A stretch of 64,000 nucleotides of DNA, from positions 1 through 64,000 of the forward strand of contig JAGYKI010000004.1 of NCBI GenBank assembly GCA_018401735.1, written 5' to 3'. Of this stretch, positions 17,738 to 26,708 are shown in pieces (position 1 is the stretch's first letter; each line of letters begins with the position of its first letter). The notes below the pieces were generated by a model. It ran no database searches and had not been told where the DNA came from. It was given only the letters and a program-made list of their open reading frames with translations. This stretch comes from Schleiferiaceae bacterium (GTDB taxonomy: Bacteria; Bacteroidota; Bacteroidia; Flavobacteriales; Schleiferiaceae). Both the position numbers and the translations under genes were made by a program.

Positions 17738-18313
17738 TCATTCTCGGTTATTCAATTTCAAGGTAGTACTATTGATTTTTTTATCGATACTTAAAAATGG
17801 CTTATCACTGTCTATTCGTTTCCCCTGCATCACTGTATCTACTTGTGAATCTGATGCCATGTAGATTTTTGATTTAACAGGTAATTCAAATTTCACCTTT
17901 TGAAATGGCAAAAACCATTTTACAAGCGTGTTATTCCCTTCCTGTTGCGGTTGGTAGATTAGGAAAGTGACTTTTTTGGGCAATATGCTATTGTTTTTCA
18001 AATAAAAATGCACTGTTGCAGTGTCTTCGGTTATAGCTTCAATTTGATAAGGCATTGCATAGGCCTTGGCTTGACCTGTTGCATAGTTGAACGACAAGAG
18101 CAGTAATACAACCGCAGATATGTTTGCCAATCTTTTAACCAGCTTTCGGTTGATAAAGTAGTCCAGACTGAATTTTCCAGGGCCGTATAGTAAGATACAA
18201 AGACACATAATCATGAAAAAGAAAGAGGTTAATCCTGAGTTTCCAATATCTCCATTATGATAGATGAAGGTAGCGGTAAAAGTTACAAAGACATTTAATA
18301 ACGTGAGTTCGAC
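17738..18313 (-). pseudogene. Truncated DoxX-family membrane protein fused to an unknown exported domain
   Basis: The open frame from ATG 18214 gives 158 residues, but the same frame is open back to a stop at 18320-18322. From 18313 downward it encodes DoxX-like C-terminal sequence (about ELTLLNVFV, ATFIYHNGDIG, then LLYGPGKFSLDY). The DoxX N-terminal two-thirds are missing: homology stops where the 263-bp inverted-repeat element begins. After the DoxX tail come a second hydrophobic segment ending YATGQ and a beta-rich domain of about 110 residues that I do not recognise. It may be a broken gene, or may still be translated from 18214. It is followed by an attC-like site and has no functional link to its neighbours. 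Confidence 0.5.
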
Positions 18314-18561
18314 TATAAATCATAGCCTCAGATTTTCAATAAAAAGAAAAGACAAGTCTAGATCGTGCAGCGGTAGCGGGCTACAGCAAATGAACTAGAT
18401 GAAGTATTTTTCACTTTTATTGAAAAATCCAATTGTACCCCTTCTAAAAGCGGCTTTCCGCGCCTCTGCTTCTTGCAATAGCCCGCTATTGCTTCACTGC
18501 ATAGGCTTATTCCACTATTTACAAAGGGTCTGAGGCTTGGTTTTACGTCGAATTGACGTTA
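18299..18561. mobile_element. 263-bp non-coding element with terminal inverted repeats (MITE-like)
   Basis: The left end TAACGTGAGTTCGAC at 18299 matches, in reverse complement, the right end TAACGTCAATTCGAC (18547-18561), at 13 of 15 bases; both are followed inward by an AGCCTCAGA segment (18322-18332 and 18529-18538 region). Inside are further inverted pairs: TTTTCAATAAAA (18333-18345) against its complement near 18417-18428, GTAGCGGGCTAC near 18371, and the palindrome GCAATAGCCCGCTATTGC at 18475-18492. There is no ORF of note. Terminal and nested inverted repeats without coding capacity fit a miniature element or repeat unit moved by a transposase elsewhere. It abuts the truncated DoxX gene and related sequence lies at the window start. 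Confidence 0.6.
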
Positions 18562-18685
18562 CTTAAATTGAATCAATTCCAAAGACAATGACACCTACTA
18601 TTATTTCTGATGCAGATTTGCAGTTTTTTAAGGATATCGGGTCTTATCAATCACTTTTAAGGAAAGGATTTGCTTTCTTTGTGAT

Positions 18686-19750
18686 ATGGCGGGAAATAGC
18701 TTTGGAACTTTACTTAAATTAAGCACTTTTGGCGAATCTCATGGTGAAGCTATTGGTGGTATCCTCGAAGGAATACCAGCTGGTTTAACAATCGATCGTA
18801 CGGTTATTTCTAAAGCAATGGCTCGTCGCCGACCCGGGCAGTCGCGAATTTCTACCCAAAGAAAAGAAAGGGATGAGGTTAAGATTCTTTCGGGCTTATT
18901 TGCTGATAAGACTACGGGTACTCCCTTGGCCTTTATCATAGCAAATGAAGATGCAAAAAGCAAAGACTATTCTCACCTAGAACATAATTTCCGTCCTGGT
19001 CACGCTGATCAGGTTTATCAACAAAAATACGGTCACCGCGATTTTCTAGGTGGTGGCAGGTCCTCCGCTCGTGAAACTGCCGTCAGAGTTGCTGCTGGCG
19101 CTATAGCCGCTCAACTAATCCCGAAGGTCGACATTAAAGCTTATGTTTCGGCAGTAGGGCAGGAGGATATAAACAAAAGCTACTTAGCGCTTGATTTATC
19201 CAAAATTGATGACTCAATTACCCGCTGTCCGGACCCAACTAGCGCCCAACGTTTCGAAAAAGCAATATTGGCCGCTCGTAAGGAAGGTGATAGTTTAGGG
19301 GGGATTATTTCTTGTCGAATAAGCGGAGTCCCCGCTGGTTGGGGAGAGCCAGTCTTCGATAAATTGCACGCTCGTTTGGGGCAGGCGATGTTAAGCATTA
19401 ATGCCGTGAAAGGTTTTGAATACGGTTCTGGTTTTAGCGGGACTCGTATGCGAGGATCACAGCATAATGATACTTACGACGAAGCAGGCAATATTTTATC
19501 CAATAATGCTGGAGGCGTTTTGGGAGGCATCTCGAACGGCGAAGACCTTTACTTTCGGGTAGCGTTTAAACCAGTGGCAACCATTATGCAAGATCAACGA
19601 GGGCTAAATGATACTGGCGAAACGGTTACGATCAAAGGTAAAGGCCGTCATGATCCTTGTGTTGTGCCGCGTGCTGTACCTATTGTTGAAGCAATGGCGG
19701 CATTAGTTTTGGCTGATTTTTTCCTCCTTTCGAAAACAAACAAAATTTAA
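18686..19750 (+). CDS. aroC: Chorismate synthase
   Basis: Last step of the shikimate pathway: removes phosphate from 5-enolpyruvylshikimate 3-phosphate to give chorismate, using reduced FMN. The N-terminus [19 protein letters not shown] is the first family signature. The [29 protein letters not shown] and C-terminal [18 protein letters not shown] signatures follow, with all flavin- and substrate-binding basic residues in place. Length (354 residues) is normal. It is the first of four co-directional genes with gaps of five to nine bases or an overlap, although the downstream genes (symporter, AsmA, OmpA) are functionally unrelated. Confidence 0.97.
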   Translation: MAGNSFGTLLKLSTFGESHGEAIGGILEGIPAGLTIDRTVISKAMARRRPGQSRISTQRKERDEVKILSGLFADKTTGTPLAFIIANEDAKSKDYSHLEHNFRPGHADQVYQQKYGHRDFLGGGRSSARETAVRVAAGAIAAQLIPKVDIKAYVSAVGQEDINKSYLALDLSKIDDSITRCPDPTSAQRFEKAILAARKEGDSLGGIISCRISGVPAGWGEPVFDKLHARLGQAMLSINAVKGFEYGSGFSGTRMRGSQHNDTYDEAGNILSNNAGGVLGGISNGEDLYFRVAFKPVATIMQDQRGLNDTGETVTIKGKGRHDPCVVPRAVPIVEAMAALVLADFFLLSKTNKI

Positions 19751-19755
19751 GATAA

Positions 19756-21204
19756 ATGAAGATAGCTCTCCATTGGAAGATTCTAATAGGATTAATTTTA
19801 GGCCTTGTTTGGGCTTTAATAAGTTCTCACATGGCATGGTCTACTTTTACCCTAAATTGGATAGCCCCATTCGGAGAGATTTTTATAAACCTGCTTAAGC
19901 TCATCGCCGTTCCTTTAGTTCTTTTTAGCATTATCAGTGGCGTTGCTGGTCTTGGTGATCCCTCCAATTTAGGCCGTTTAGGAATCAAAACCTTGGCTTT
20001 TTATTTCCTTACAACTTTCCTGGCCATTGCCCTTGGCCTTGTCTTAGTTAACCTTATCGCTCCCGGAAAACTAATTGATGAGGAAACGCGCATCGATAAC
20101 CGTATCACGTATGAGCTTTGGGCCAACGAGAATAATATCACACCTAAAGATGGTAAAAGTTTTCTTTTAGATCCCACTTATGCGGATGCGGTGGAGAGAG
20201 CCAAAATAAATTCTCAGGCAGAAGTGGCCGAGACCGATGTTTTGGAGAAAATGCAAATTGCGGAAGACGCGAAGAGCGCCGGCCCCCTCGATTTCTTCGT
20301 GAAATTAGTCCCTGCCAATATTTTCTCCGCCCTTGGTAATAATGGCAGCATGCTGCAGGTTATTTTCTTTGCCTTGTTTTTTGGAATTGCCCTTATTTTT
20401 ATCCCTGAAGACAGAGGGGAGCCGGTTAAAAAAGTAGTGGATGGATTGATGGAGGTTTTGCTAAAAATGGTAGATCTCATTATGCAAGCAGCGCCATTTT
20501 TCGTTTTCGCCTTGCTAGCAGGTACCGTTAGTAAAATGGCAGGGGATGATATTTCTAAAGTATTGGAAATCTTTAAGGGTCTCTCCTGGTATTCCCTTAC
20601 CGTTTTTATCGGCCTAGCCATAATGGTAACACTTTTTTACCCTTTAATTTTAAAATTGTTCGTTAAAATTATTCCCTACAAAAGTTTCTTTAAAGCCATG
20701 AGCCCCGCACAAACATTGGCGTTTTCTACCAGTTCCTCGGCTGCAACTCTTCCCGTTACCATGGAATGTGTAGAAGATAATTTGGGAGTGGATTCTAAAG
20801 TAACCAGCTTTGTTTTACCCATAGGGGCAACGGTAAATATGGACGGCACTTCCTTGTATCAAGCCGTGGCGGTTGTTTTTCTGGCCCAATTACACTACGT
20901 AGACCTAAGTTTGGGTCAGCAACTTACCATTGTACTCACTGCCGCCTTAGCTTCTATCGGTTCTGCTGCTGTTCCGAGTGCCGGTTTAGTAATGCTAATT
21001 ATTGTACTGCAATCAGTGGAGTTAAATCCACTTTGGATAGCAATTATTCTCCCTGTGGATAGAATTCTAGATATGTGTCGTACCGTCGTAAATGTAACTG
21101 GCGATGCTACGGTATCTGCCGTAATCGCTAAAGGTGAAAATCTTTTACATTATCCTCCCAAACACAGTACAGACGATACTTTTGAACCGGACGTTAACAT
21201 TTAA
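19756..21204 (+). CDS. Dicarboxylate/amino acid:cation symporter (DAACS family)
   Basis: Inner-membrane secondary transporter of the glutamate/aspartate/C4-dicarboxylate family, driven by Na+ or H+. Eight transmembrane helices and two re-entrant loops are expected. The signature stretches are readable: the serine-rich HP1 (STSSSAATLPV), TM7 NMDGTSLYQ (cation site), HP2 (SIGSAAVPSAG) and TM8 DRILDMCRT..NVTGDA (substrate carboxylate and cation). A polar insertion of about 80 residues (about 100-180) between early helices is longer than in GltP-type proteins but common in Bacteroidota members. The gene starts five bases after aroC. The Arg in DMCRT favours acidic amino acids or dicarboxylates; the exact substrate is unknown. 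Confidence 0.92.
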   Translation: MKIALHWKILIGLILGLVWALISSHMAWSTFTLNWIAPFGEIFINLLKLIAVPLVLFSIISGVAGLGDPSNLGRLGIKTLAFYFLTTFLAIALGLVLVNLIAPGKLIDEETRIDNRITYELWANENNITPKDGKSFLLDPTYADAVERAKINSQAEVAETDVLEKMQIAEDAKSAGPLDFFVKLVPANIFSALGNNGSMLQVIFFALFFGIALIFIPEDRGEPVKKVVDGLMEVLLKMVDLIMQAAPFFVFALLAGTVSKMAGDDISKVLEIFKGLSWYSLTVFIGLAIMVTLFYPLILKLFVKIIPYKSFFKAMSPAQTLAFSTSSSAATLPVTMECVEDNLGVDSKVTSFVLPIGATVNMDGTSLYQAVAVVFLAQLHYVDLSLGQQLTIVLTAALASIGSAAVPSAGLVMLIIVLQSVELNPLWIAIILPVDRILDMCRTVVNVTGDATVSAVIAKGENLLHYPPKHSTDDTFEPDVNI

Positions 21205-21213
21205 AACAATATT

Positions 21214-24015
21214 ATGAAACGCATAATTAAGTTCTTCTTCTTTCTTGCGATAATACTACTTGGGGCTGCCATTGCCTTGCCCTTGGTTTTTAAAGATAGC
21301 TTAATTGATAAGCTTAAACTAGAAATTAATAAACAAGTAAATGCCCGAGTTGATTTTAAAGATGCTCAACTTTCCTTATTATCTAGTTTTCCCTATTTCG
21401 GTCTTAGCCTAGAAGGGTTTAGTATTGATGGCATCGCTGAATTTGACTCGATAAGACTGGTGGAAATAGGCGATTTAGACATTTCTATTGATTTTATGAG
21501 TGTAATTTCTGGAGAGCAATTTCAAATTGAGGAAATCGCCCTTAAGGATGTCAATCTAAACCTATTTATAACTGAATTTGGTAAAGCCAACTTCGATATT
21601 GCCAAAGATTCGCAATCTACAAACGATACAATCACTTCAGAGGAAGCCAACAGTTTTAAGATTGCGCTCCAATCGTATTCTCTTTCCAATTTCAACCTTG
21701 TTTATAATGACCAAGAAGGGGATATGTATACCAAAATTACAAACCTGAACCATCAGGGAAGCGGCGATTTCACCGCCAATATTGTTAATTTAAGTACCCA
21801 TACCACGGTTGAATCATTCATCTTTAAACTTGAGGATATCGCTTATGCAGATAGGTTGCAATTAGAATCGGACTTTAATATGAGTCTAAATCAGGAAGAG
21901 TTTAAATTTACTTTTGGAGAGAATTATCTTAAAGCAAATGACCTTTTACTTGAGTTTCAAGGTTGGTTGGCAATGCCCGAAGAAACCATTGATATGGATT
22001 TAAACTTCCAGGCTCCTGATGCCAACTTTAAGCAGCTACTTTCCTTAATACCTGCTATCTTTTATCAAGACTTTGAAAGTGTTAAAACTCAAGGTGATTT
22101 TAAATTAGTAGGTTCAATGAAAGGGGTTTACGATGGAATAAAGGAAAGCTATCCTGCATTTGATTTTGCATTAAACTTACGTGATGCCTCTTTTAGATAT
22201 CCTGATTTACCCGCTGGTGTAGAGAAGATTAATATGGATCTTAGTTTGGTGAACACGACTGGTAATTTAGATCATACTAAATTAAATGTACCGATGTTCT
22301 CTGCCAGTATCTTAGAAAATGTATTCCGCGCTAATGCCGCTTTAAGTAACCCGATGTCCGATCCTACTTATCAGTTCGGGCTTAATTCAAATTTTGACTT
22401 AGCGGCCATTGAAAAAGCAATTCCCCTGGAAGGCTACACTTTAATTGGTATGCTTAAGGCAGATCTACAAACCGCAGGAAAAATGTCCTATATCGATAAT
22501 GAGCAATACGACAAACTTATCGCTCAAGGGCAGATGGAATTGACCAACTTTATAGCCTCTGGAGATAGTCTTTCTTTCCCAATTAATATTCCTTTTGGTT
22601 CTCTGAGCTTAAACCCTCGCTCGGCGCAATTGAAGGATACAAAGATTTTGATGGGTAAATCAGACATTACTTTAAGTGGCGATTTAGATAATATTATGGC
22701 CTATGCTTTAAGCGACTCCTTATTAAGTGGAAACTTAACATTGACCAGTCACTACTTAAATATGAACGATTTTGGTGGTGGTGATGCATCTACGGTAAGT
22801 GAAGAACCAAGTACTGATACAGCGGCTTTGGAAGTTATCCGTCTACCCGAAAATATCAATTTCAATCTCTCTGCGCGTATTGACTCCTTAATTTATGATG
22901 ATCTCATCATTACTCAAGCTAATGGTGCTTTAGCCTTAACTAAAGGAGCCGCAATGCTCAAAGATTTTACCATGAATATGTTGGAAGGGCAGTTGGGAAT
23001 GAGCGGAACTTATGACTCTAAACCAATAGAGCCTGCCGTTAATTTTGATTTTACTATCAAAAATTTCTCTTTCCAAGAGAGCTTCAAGAAGCTGAGTTTG
23101 ATTCAGGAAATGGTGCCAATAATGAAGAATACAGTGGGTACTTACAGTAGCAGTTTCTCGTGGACTTCTAATCTATTGTCAGATATGAGTCCGGATTTAG
23201 CAACGGCCAACGCTTCTGGAAACTTAAATACTAGTGCTTTAACAACCACGGGAAAAACCTTTGGTCAAATTGCTACTTTCTTAAATAATCCCAAATACAA
23301 TAGTTTAGATATTGATCCAGTAGCTTTGAGTTTTAGTATCGAAAATGGCAGACTAGAAGTTAAGCCTTTCGACTTTAATATAGGTAAGTATAAGGTTAGC
23401 GCGGGGGGGAGTAGCGGTTTAGATCAAAGCCTCGATTTTAATTTAGATATGAATATTCCCGCATCAGATGTTAAAGCCACGAGCTTGCTCAGTAAGTTTG
23501 GTTCATCGATTACAACTATTCCATTAAAGGTTAAAATTGGTGGAACTCTTACGGATCCAGCCGTGCGACCGAGCTTCGGTGATATCGGTAATCAAATTAT
23601 CGACGATCTGAAAAATACACTGAATGACAAGGTTCAAGGCCTTAAAACGGAAGCAAAAGAAACGGTGAATAATAAGCTCGAAGAATTAGTAAAGACAGCC
23701 GAAATGCAAGGCGATAAACTAATTGCAGAAGCGGAGGCTCAAGCTCAAAAAATAAAAGATGAAGCAGCTAAGCAGGCGCAAAATATTAGAAATGAAGGCA
23801 ATAAAGCTGCGGATAAACTAATATCGGAGGCAGGCAGTAATCCCCTTAAAAAAGCGGCTGCTAAACCTTTAGCTGATAAAGTAAGATCAGAAGCGAATGG
23901 CAAAGCAGAATTGCTTGAGCAGAAGGCCAAAGAGCAGGGCGATAAACTTATTGAAGAGGCTAAAAAGAAAAAAGTAAAACTAATTGAAGATGCACGAGCG
24001 AAAGCCCAAGTTTAA
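21214..24015 (+). CDS. AsmA-family envelope protein with C-terminal amphipathic coiled tail
   Basis: A large (933 residues) inner-membrane-anchored periplasmic protein. A single N-terminal transmembrane helix (about 5-28) precedes an AsmA-N-like region, a long repeat of beta strands typical of the AsmA/TamB/Mdm31 bridge-like lipid-transfer superfamily, and an AsmA-C-like domain (about residues 640-820). The last about 110 residues are different: highly charged, Ala/Glu/Lys-rich helix with three repeats of a (G/A)DKLIxEA motif, likely an amphipathic coiled coil. AsmA-like proteins are thought to move phospholipids to the outer membrane. The start of the next gene lies inside this tail with 26 bp overlap, indicating translational coupling. 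Confidence 0.85.
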   Translation: MKRIIKFFFFLAIILLGAAIALPLVFKDSLIDKLKLEINKQVNARVDFKDAQLSLLSSFPYFGLSLEGFSIDGIAEFDSIRLVEIGDLDISIDFMSVISGEQFQIEEIALKDVNLNLFITEFGKANFDIAKDSQSTNDTITSEEANSFKIALQSYSLSNFNLVYNDQEGDMYTKITNLNHQGSGDFTANIVNLSTHTTVESFIFKLEDIAYADRLQLESDFNMSLNQEEFKFTFGENYLKANDLLLEFQGWLAMPEETIDMDLNFQAPDANFKQLLSLIPAIFYQDFESVKTQGDFKLVGSMKGVYDGIKESYPAFDFALNLRDASFRYPDLPAGVEKINMDLSLVNTTGNLDHTKLNVPMFSASILENVFRANAALSNPMSDPTYQFGLNSNFDLAAIEKAIPLEGYTLIGMLKADLQTAGKMSYIDNEQYDKLIAQGQMELTNFIASGDSLSFPINIPFGSLSLNPRSAQLKDTKILMGKSDITLSGDLDNIMAYALSDSLLSGNLTLTSHYLNMNDFGGGDASTVSEEPSTDTAALEVIRLPENINFNLSARIDSLIYDDLIITQANGALALTKGAAMLKDFTMNMLEGQLGMSGTYDSKPIEPAVNFDFTIKNFSFQESFKKLSLIQEMVPIMKNTVGTYSSSFSWTSNLLSDMSPDLATANASGNLNTSALTTTGKTFGQIATFLNNPKYNSLDIDPVALSFSIENGRLEVKPFDFNIGKYKVSAGGSSGLDQSLDFNLDMNIPASDVKATSLLSKFGSSITTIPLKVKIGGTLTDPAVRPSFGDIGNQIIDDLKNTLNDKVQGLKTEAKETVNNKLEELVKTAEMQGDKLIAEAEAQAQKIKDEAAKQAQNIRNEGNKAADKLISEAGSNPLKKAAAKPLADKVRSEANGKAELLEQKAKEQGDKLIEEAKKKKVKLIEDARAKAQV

Positions 24016-25957
24016 TTTTATTATTGTTTTTCTATTAATTTTTAGTTCCTCTTTATTTGCTCAGCCCGAATTGGGTGAATGCGAGCAGAAAGTAGATGAG
24101 GTAGTTTCGACGCAAATTCCCAAAGCCTTAAAAGCTTGGAAAGTAAAAAATTACCGAGAGGTGGAGCGCTACCTAGAAAAATGCCTTCGCCTTGATCCCA
24201 CTTACGCTCCCGCTCTTTATTTGCTGGGAGAGTTGAATTTACGTAAAGGGGAAATTAAAAAAGCTAAGTTTTTATGGGAAAAGCTCCTTGGTGAGTGTCC
24301 TAATTATAAGCCTGAAATCCCTTATTTATTAGGTGTTATTTATTTGGAGTCGGGCGAATTTGAAAAAGCGATCACTTATATTGATAGGTTTTTAGCCAAT
24401 CCTGAGCGCGACTTTGGTTTCGATAAAGAAGCGAAAACAGCTTTAGCCGATGCAAAGCTTAACCGTGATTTGATGTCGAATCCAATTAGCTTTAACCCTC
24501 AACCGGTGCAAAGAATTAGTACCCAAGCGGATGAGTATTTGGCCACTATTTCGCCCGATCAAAGAACCATGTTTTTTACGCGCAGAAGTCGAAAGGTAAA
24601 TCGTAAAGATGGCCCAGCCGCTACTGCACGTTTGGTGGAAGAGTTTTGCAAATCACAAATGCAAGAAAACGGTGAATTTGAGATGGGTGCCCCTATGCCT
24701 AGTCCTTTTAATACGAGTTACAATGAGGGTGGGCCTAGTATTACTGCTGATAACACCGAATTGTACTTTACCGTTTGTGAAGATTTAGATGGCTATAAGA
24801 ATTGCGATATCTATTTTACGGAACTAGATGCTTATGGTTATTGGACAACTCCTAAAAGCATAGGCGATCACATTAATCGCAGGGATAGCTGGGAGTCGCA
24901 GGCCTCGGTTACCGCCAATGCAGATTATTTGTACTTCACTAGTAATCGCAAAGAGGGGCAAGGGGGCCTAGATATATACCGCTGTCGCAGATTAGAAGAT
25001 AGAAGTTGGTCGTCTCCCGTTGCACTGCCGAAGGAAATCAATACTAGCCGCGACGAGAAAAGTCCATTTATTCACAGTGATAGTAAGACCTTATATTTCA
25101 CCAGCAATGGGCATCCTGGTTTAGGCGGCTTCGATATTTTTTATGTTCAAGCAAAAGATGATAGTTTATGGTATCCGGCTAAAAATATGGGTTACCCCAT
25201 TAATAGCAAAGAGGATGACTTAGGCCTATTTGTAAGCATGGATGGGAAAACGGGTTACTTTTCTTCCAATACAATTCGTGCCAATACAGGTTGGGACTTG
25301 TATCAGTTTGATCTGCCCGAAGAGGCGCGTCCTGAGGAGGTATTTTTATTAGCGGGTAACTTGAAATCTGAAGAAGGCTTGGATTCGGCCAAAATTGAAA
25401 TCAAAAATTTAAAGACCAAAGAAATCACTCGCATAAATGTTGATCAAGAAACAGGGAATTTTGCTCGTGTAATCTCTAATCAAAATGCCAATGACTTTAT
25501 TGTTAAAGTTGAGAAAAAGGGTGCGGCATTTAGTTCGCGTTATATTAGTGCGGAATCGCGCTTAAAAGACCCTATTGTTGATGCATCTTTGGAGCTAAAT
25601 AAACTAGAAGTCGGTCGAGAATACACTTTAAATGATATCAACTTTGGTAGTAATTCGGCTATTTTAGAGCCGGCAGCCAAAGCTATAATTGAAGAGTTTG
25701 TGGCTTTTATGGAGAATAATAATACTGTGAGAGCCGACATCCAGGGACATACCGATAATGTAGGTGATGCGGTGAGTAATGAACTTTTATCAAAGCAAAG
25801 AGCCAAGGCGGTTTACGACTATGCTCTTAGCTTAGGAATGAGTAGCAACCGCTTAATGTGGCATGGCTACGGTGAAGCTCGTCCTATCGAATCTAACGAA
25901 AGTGAGGCAGGACGTGCTAAAAATCGACGGACGGTTTTTGTTCTGACGGCACATTGA
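23990..25957 (+). CDS. PorE-like envelope protein: TPR, PD40 beta-propeller, regulatory domain, OmpA C-terminus
   Basis: An exported protein (655 residues) with a signal peptide ending LFAQ, TPR helices (about 35-150), a WD40/PD40-like beta-propeller (about 170-440) with repeated YFTSNR and LYFTSNG strands, a short carboxypeptidase-regulatory-like beta domain (about 450-540), and a C-terminal OmpA peptidoglycan-binding domain (about 545-655). The OmpA domain carries GHTDNVGD and the final GRAKNRRT. This order equals that of PorE, the T9SS component linking the secretion machine to peptidoglycan, though many Bacteroidota carry several such paralogs. The ATG at 23990 is preferred to a TTG six bases earlier. 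It overlaps the AsmA gene. A second relative is at 41543. Confidence 0.85.
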   Translation: MHERKPKFNFIIVFLLIFSSSLFAQPELGECEQKVDEVVSTQIPKALKAWKVKNYREVERYLEKCLRLDPTYAPALYLLGELNLRKGEIKKAKFLWEKLLGECPNYKPEIPYLLGVIYLESGEFEKAITYIDRFLANPERDFGFDKEAKTALADAKLNRDLMSNPISFNPQPVQRISTQADEYLATISPDQRTMFFTRRSRKVNRKDGPAATARLVEEFCKSQMQENGEFEMGAPMPSPFNTSYNEGGPSITADNTELYFTVCEDLDGYKNCDIYFTELDAYGYWTTPKSIGDHINRRDSWESQASVTANADYLYFTSNRKEGQGGLDIYRCRRLEDRSWSSPVALPKEINTSRDEKSPFIHSDSKTLYFTSNGHPGLGGFDIFYVQAKDDSLWYPAKNMGYPINSKEDDLGLFVSMDGKTGYFSSNTIRANTGWDLYQFDLPEEARPEEVFLLAGNLKSEEGLDSAKIEIKNLKTKEITRINVDQETGNFARVISNQNANDFIVKVEKKGAAFSSRYISAESRLKDPIVDASLELNKLEVGREYTLNDINFGSNSAILEPAAKAIIEEFVAFMENNNTVRADIQGHTDNVGDAVSNELLSKQRAKAVYDYALSLGMSSNRLMWHGYGEARPIESNESEAGRAKNRRTVFVLTAH

Positions 25958-26171
25958 TATAGTATGAATTTATACGCTTGGTTAATTTCCGAAAAACTAA
26001 TTCGGCTTCTTCAATACAGCTAAATTCAAAACTTTTCTTACGCAAGTAAATATTCGCCCATTTGTAACTAATCAATAAATAATACTCGCCAGTATTTTTT
26101 GCGTAGAGGCTGATGGTTTTAATACCTTTTTGTCTACGCATCAAAAGCTTATAGCCTCGCAGCTTTTTCAT
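25917..26171 (-). CDS. Small basic hypothetical protein
   Basis: A possible 84-residue protein, rich in Lys, Arg and Tyr, with no signal peptide and no domain I recognise. Its last 41 bases overlap the end of the convergent OmpA-like gene, and its start lies behind the rplS terminator, so it would need its own promoter. The sequence has a plausible beta/alpha pattern (KTISLYAKNTGEYYLLISY), which argues for a real gene. Support is only the open frame and its protein-like composition. Confidence 0.4.
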   Translation of the reverse strand: MKKLRGYKLLMRRQKGIKTISLYAKNTGEYYLLISYKWANIYLRKKSFEFSCIEEAELVFRKLTKRINSYYINVPSEQKPSVDF

Positions 26172-26193
26172 ACAGTTAATAAATTTTGGGCCT

Positions 26194-26222
26194 AAAAAAA
26201 GCCGCTACAAATGAGCGGCTTT
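26194..26222 (-). terminator. Rho-independent terminator of trmD-rplS
   Basis: On the minus strand AGCCGCT and AGCGGCT form a seven-base stem with a seven-base loop, followed by seven T residues, about 25 bases behind the rplS stop codon. Confidence 0.88.
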
Positions 26223-26243
26223 AATATTAACTGTATGTGAAGC

Positions 26244-26591
26244 TTATCTTCTCAATTCTTTAATACGGGCAGCTTTACCAGTCAGCTCTCTTTGATAGAA
26301 GATACGTGCACGACGCACTTTACCTTTTTTGTTGATTTCAACTTTTTCTAAAGCAGGCATGTTTACGGGGAAGATACGCTCTACACCAATACTTCCACTC
26401 ATCTTACGAATAGTAAAAGTTTCTGTGCTGCCACTGCCACGACGTTGCAATACTACGCCACGAAAAAACTGAGTACGCTCTTTGGCACCCTCTTTAATTT
26501 TGTAATAAACGGTGATCGTGTCACCCGCTGCGAATTCAGGAAATTCTTTAACTTCTACGTATTGATCCTGAACATACTTAACTAAATCCAT
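26244..26591 (-). CDS. rplS: 50S ribosomal protein bL19
   Basis: Large-subunit ribosomal protein at the 30S-50S interface. The start at 26591 (MDLVKYVQDQYVEV) gives 115 residues, the usual size. A longer open frame to 26687 would add 32 residues that resemble untranslated leader, so it is rejected. The characteristic GDTITVYYKIKEGAKERTQ and FRGVVLQRRGSGSTETFTIRK segments are intact, as are the C-terminal basic residues (KVRRARIFYQRE). It follows trmD, as in the widely conserved rpsP-rimM-trmD-rplS operon, with a 117-base gap that contains a hairpin. Confidence 0.97.
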   Translation of the reverse strand: MDLVKYVQDQYVEVKEFPEFAAGDTITVYYKIKEGAKERTQFFRGVVLQRRGSGSTETFTIRKMSGSIGVERIFPVNMPALEKVEINKKGKVRRARIFYQRELTGKAARIKELRR

Positions 26592-26660
26592 AGTTTCAGT
26601 AATTGTTAAATTTAAATATGGCCAACATTCACATCCTTTGCCAGAGGTTGACAATACAAG

Positions 26661-26678
26661 CTTAGGATTAGCCCTAAG
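26661..26678 (-). promoter_or_regulatory. Hairpin in the rplS leader
   Basis: CTTAGG and CCTAAG form a perfect six-base stem around a six-base loop in the 117-base trmD-rplS gap. No T run follows, so it is not a terminator. A downstream TGGC ... GGCCA pair could form a second helix closer to the start codon. A ribosomal-protein leader for feedback control by bL19 is possible; the evidence is structure only. Confidence 0.35.
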
Positions 26679-26708
26679 AGGCGGCAATATTACAACAAAA
26701 TATTAGTG

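Noticed and set aside
20214..20621. 135-residue open frame on the minus strand
   Set aside because: Antisense to the symporter gene, whose motifs are clear; composition is that of a reverse-frame shadow.
26592..26687. Longer N-terminus for bL19
   Set aside because: The extra 32 residues are not found in bL19 and fall in the leader region with hairpins; the start at 26591 gives the standard protein.
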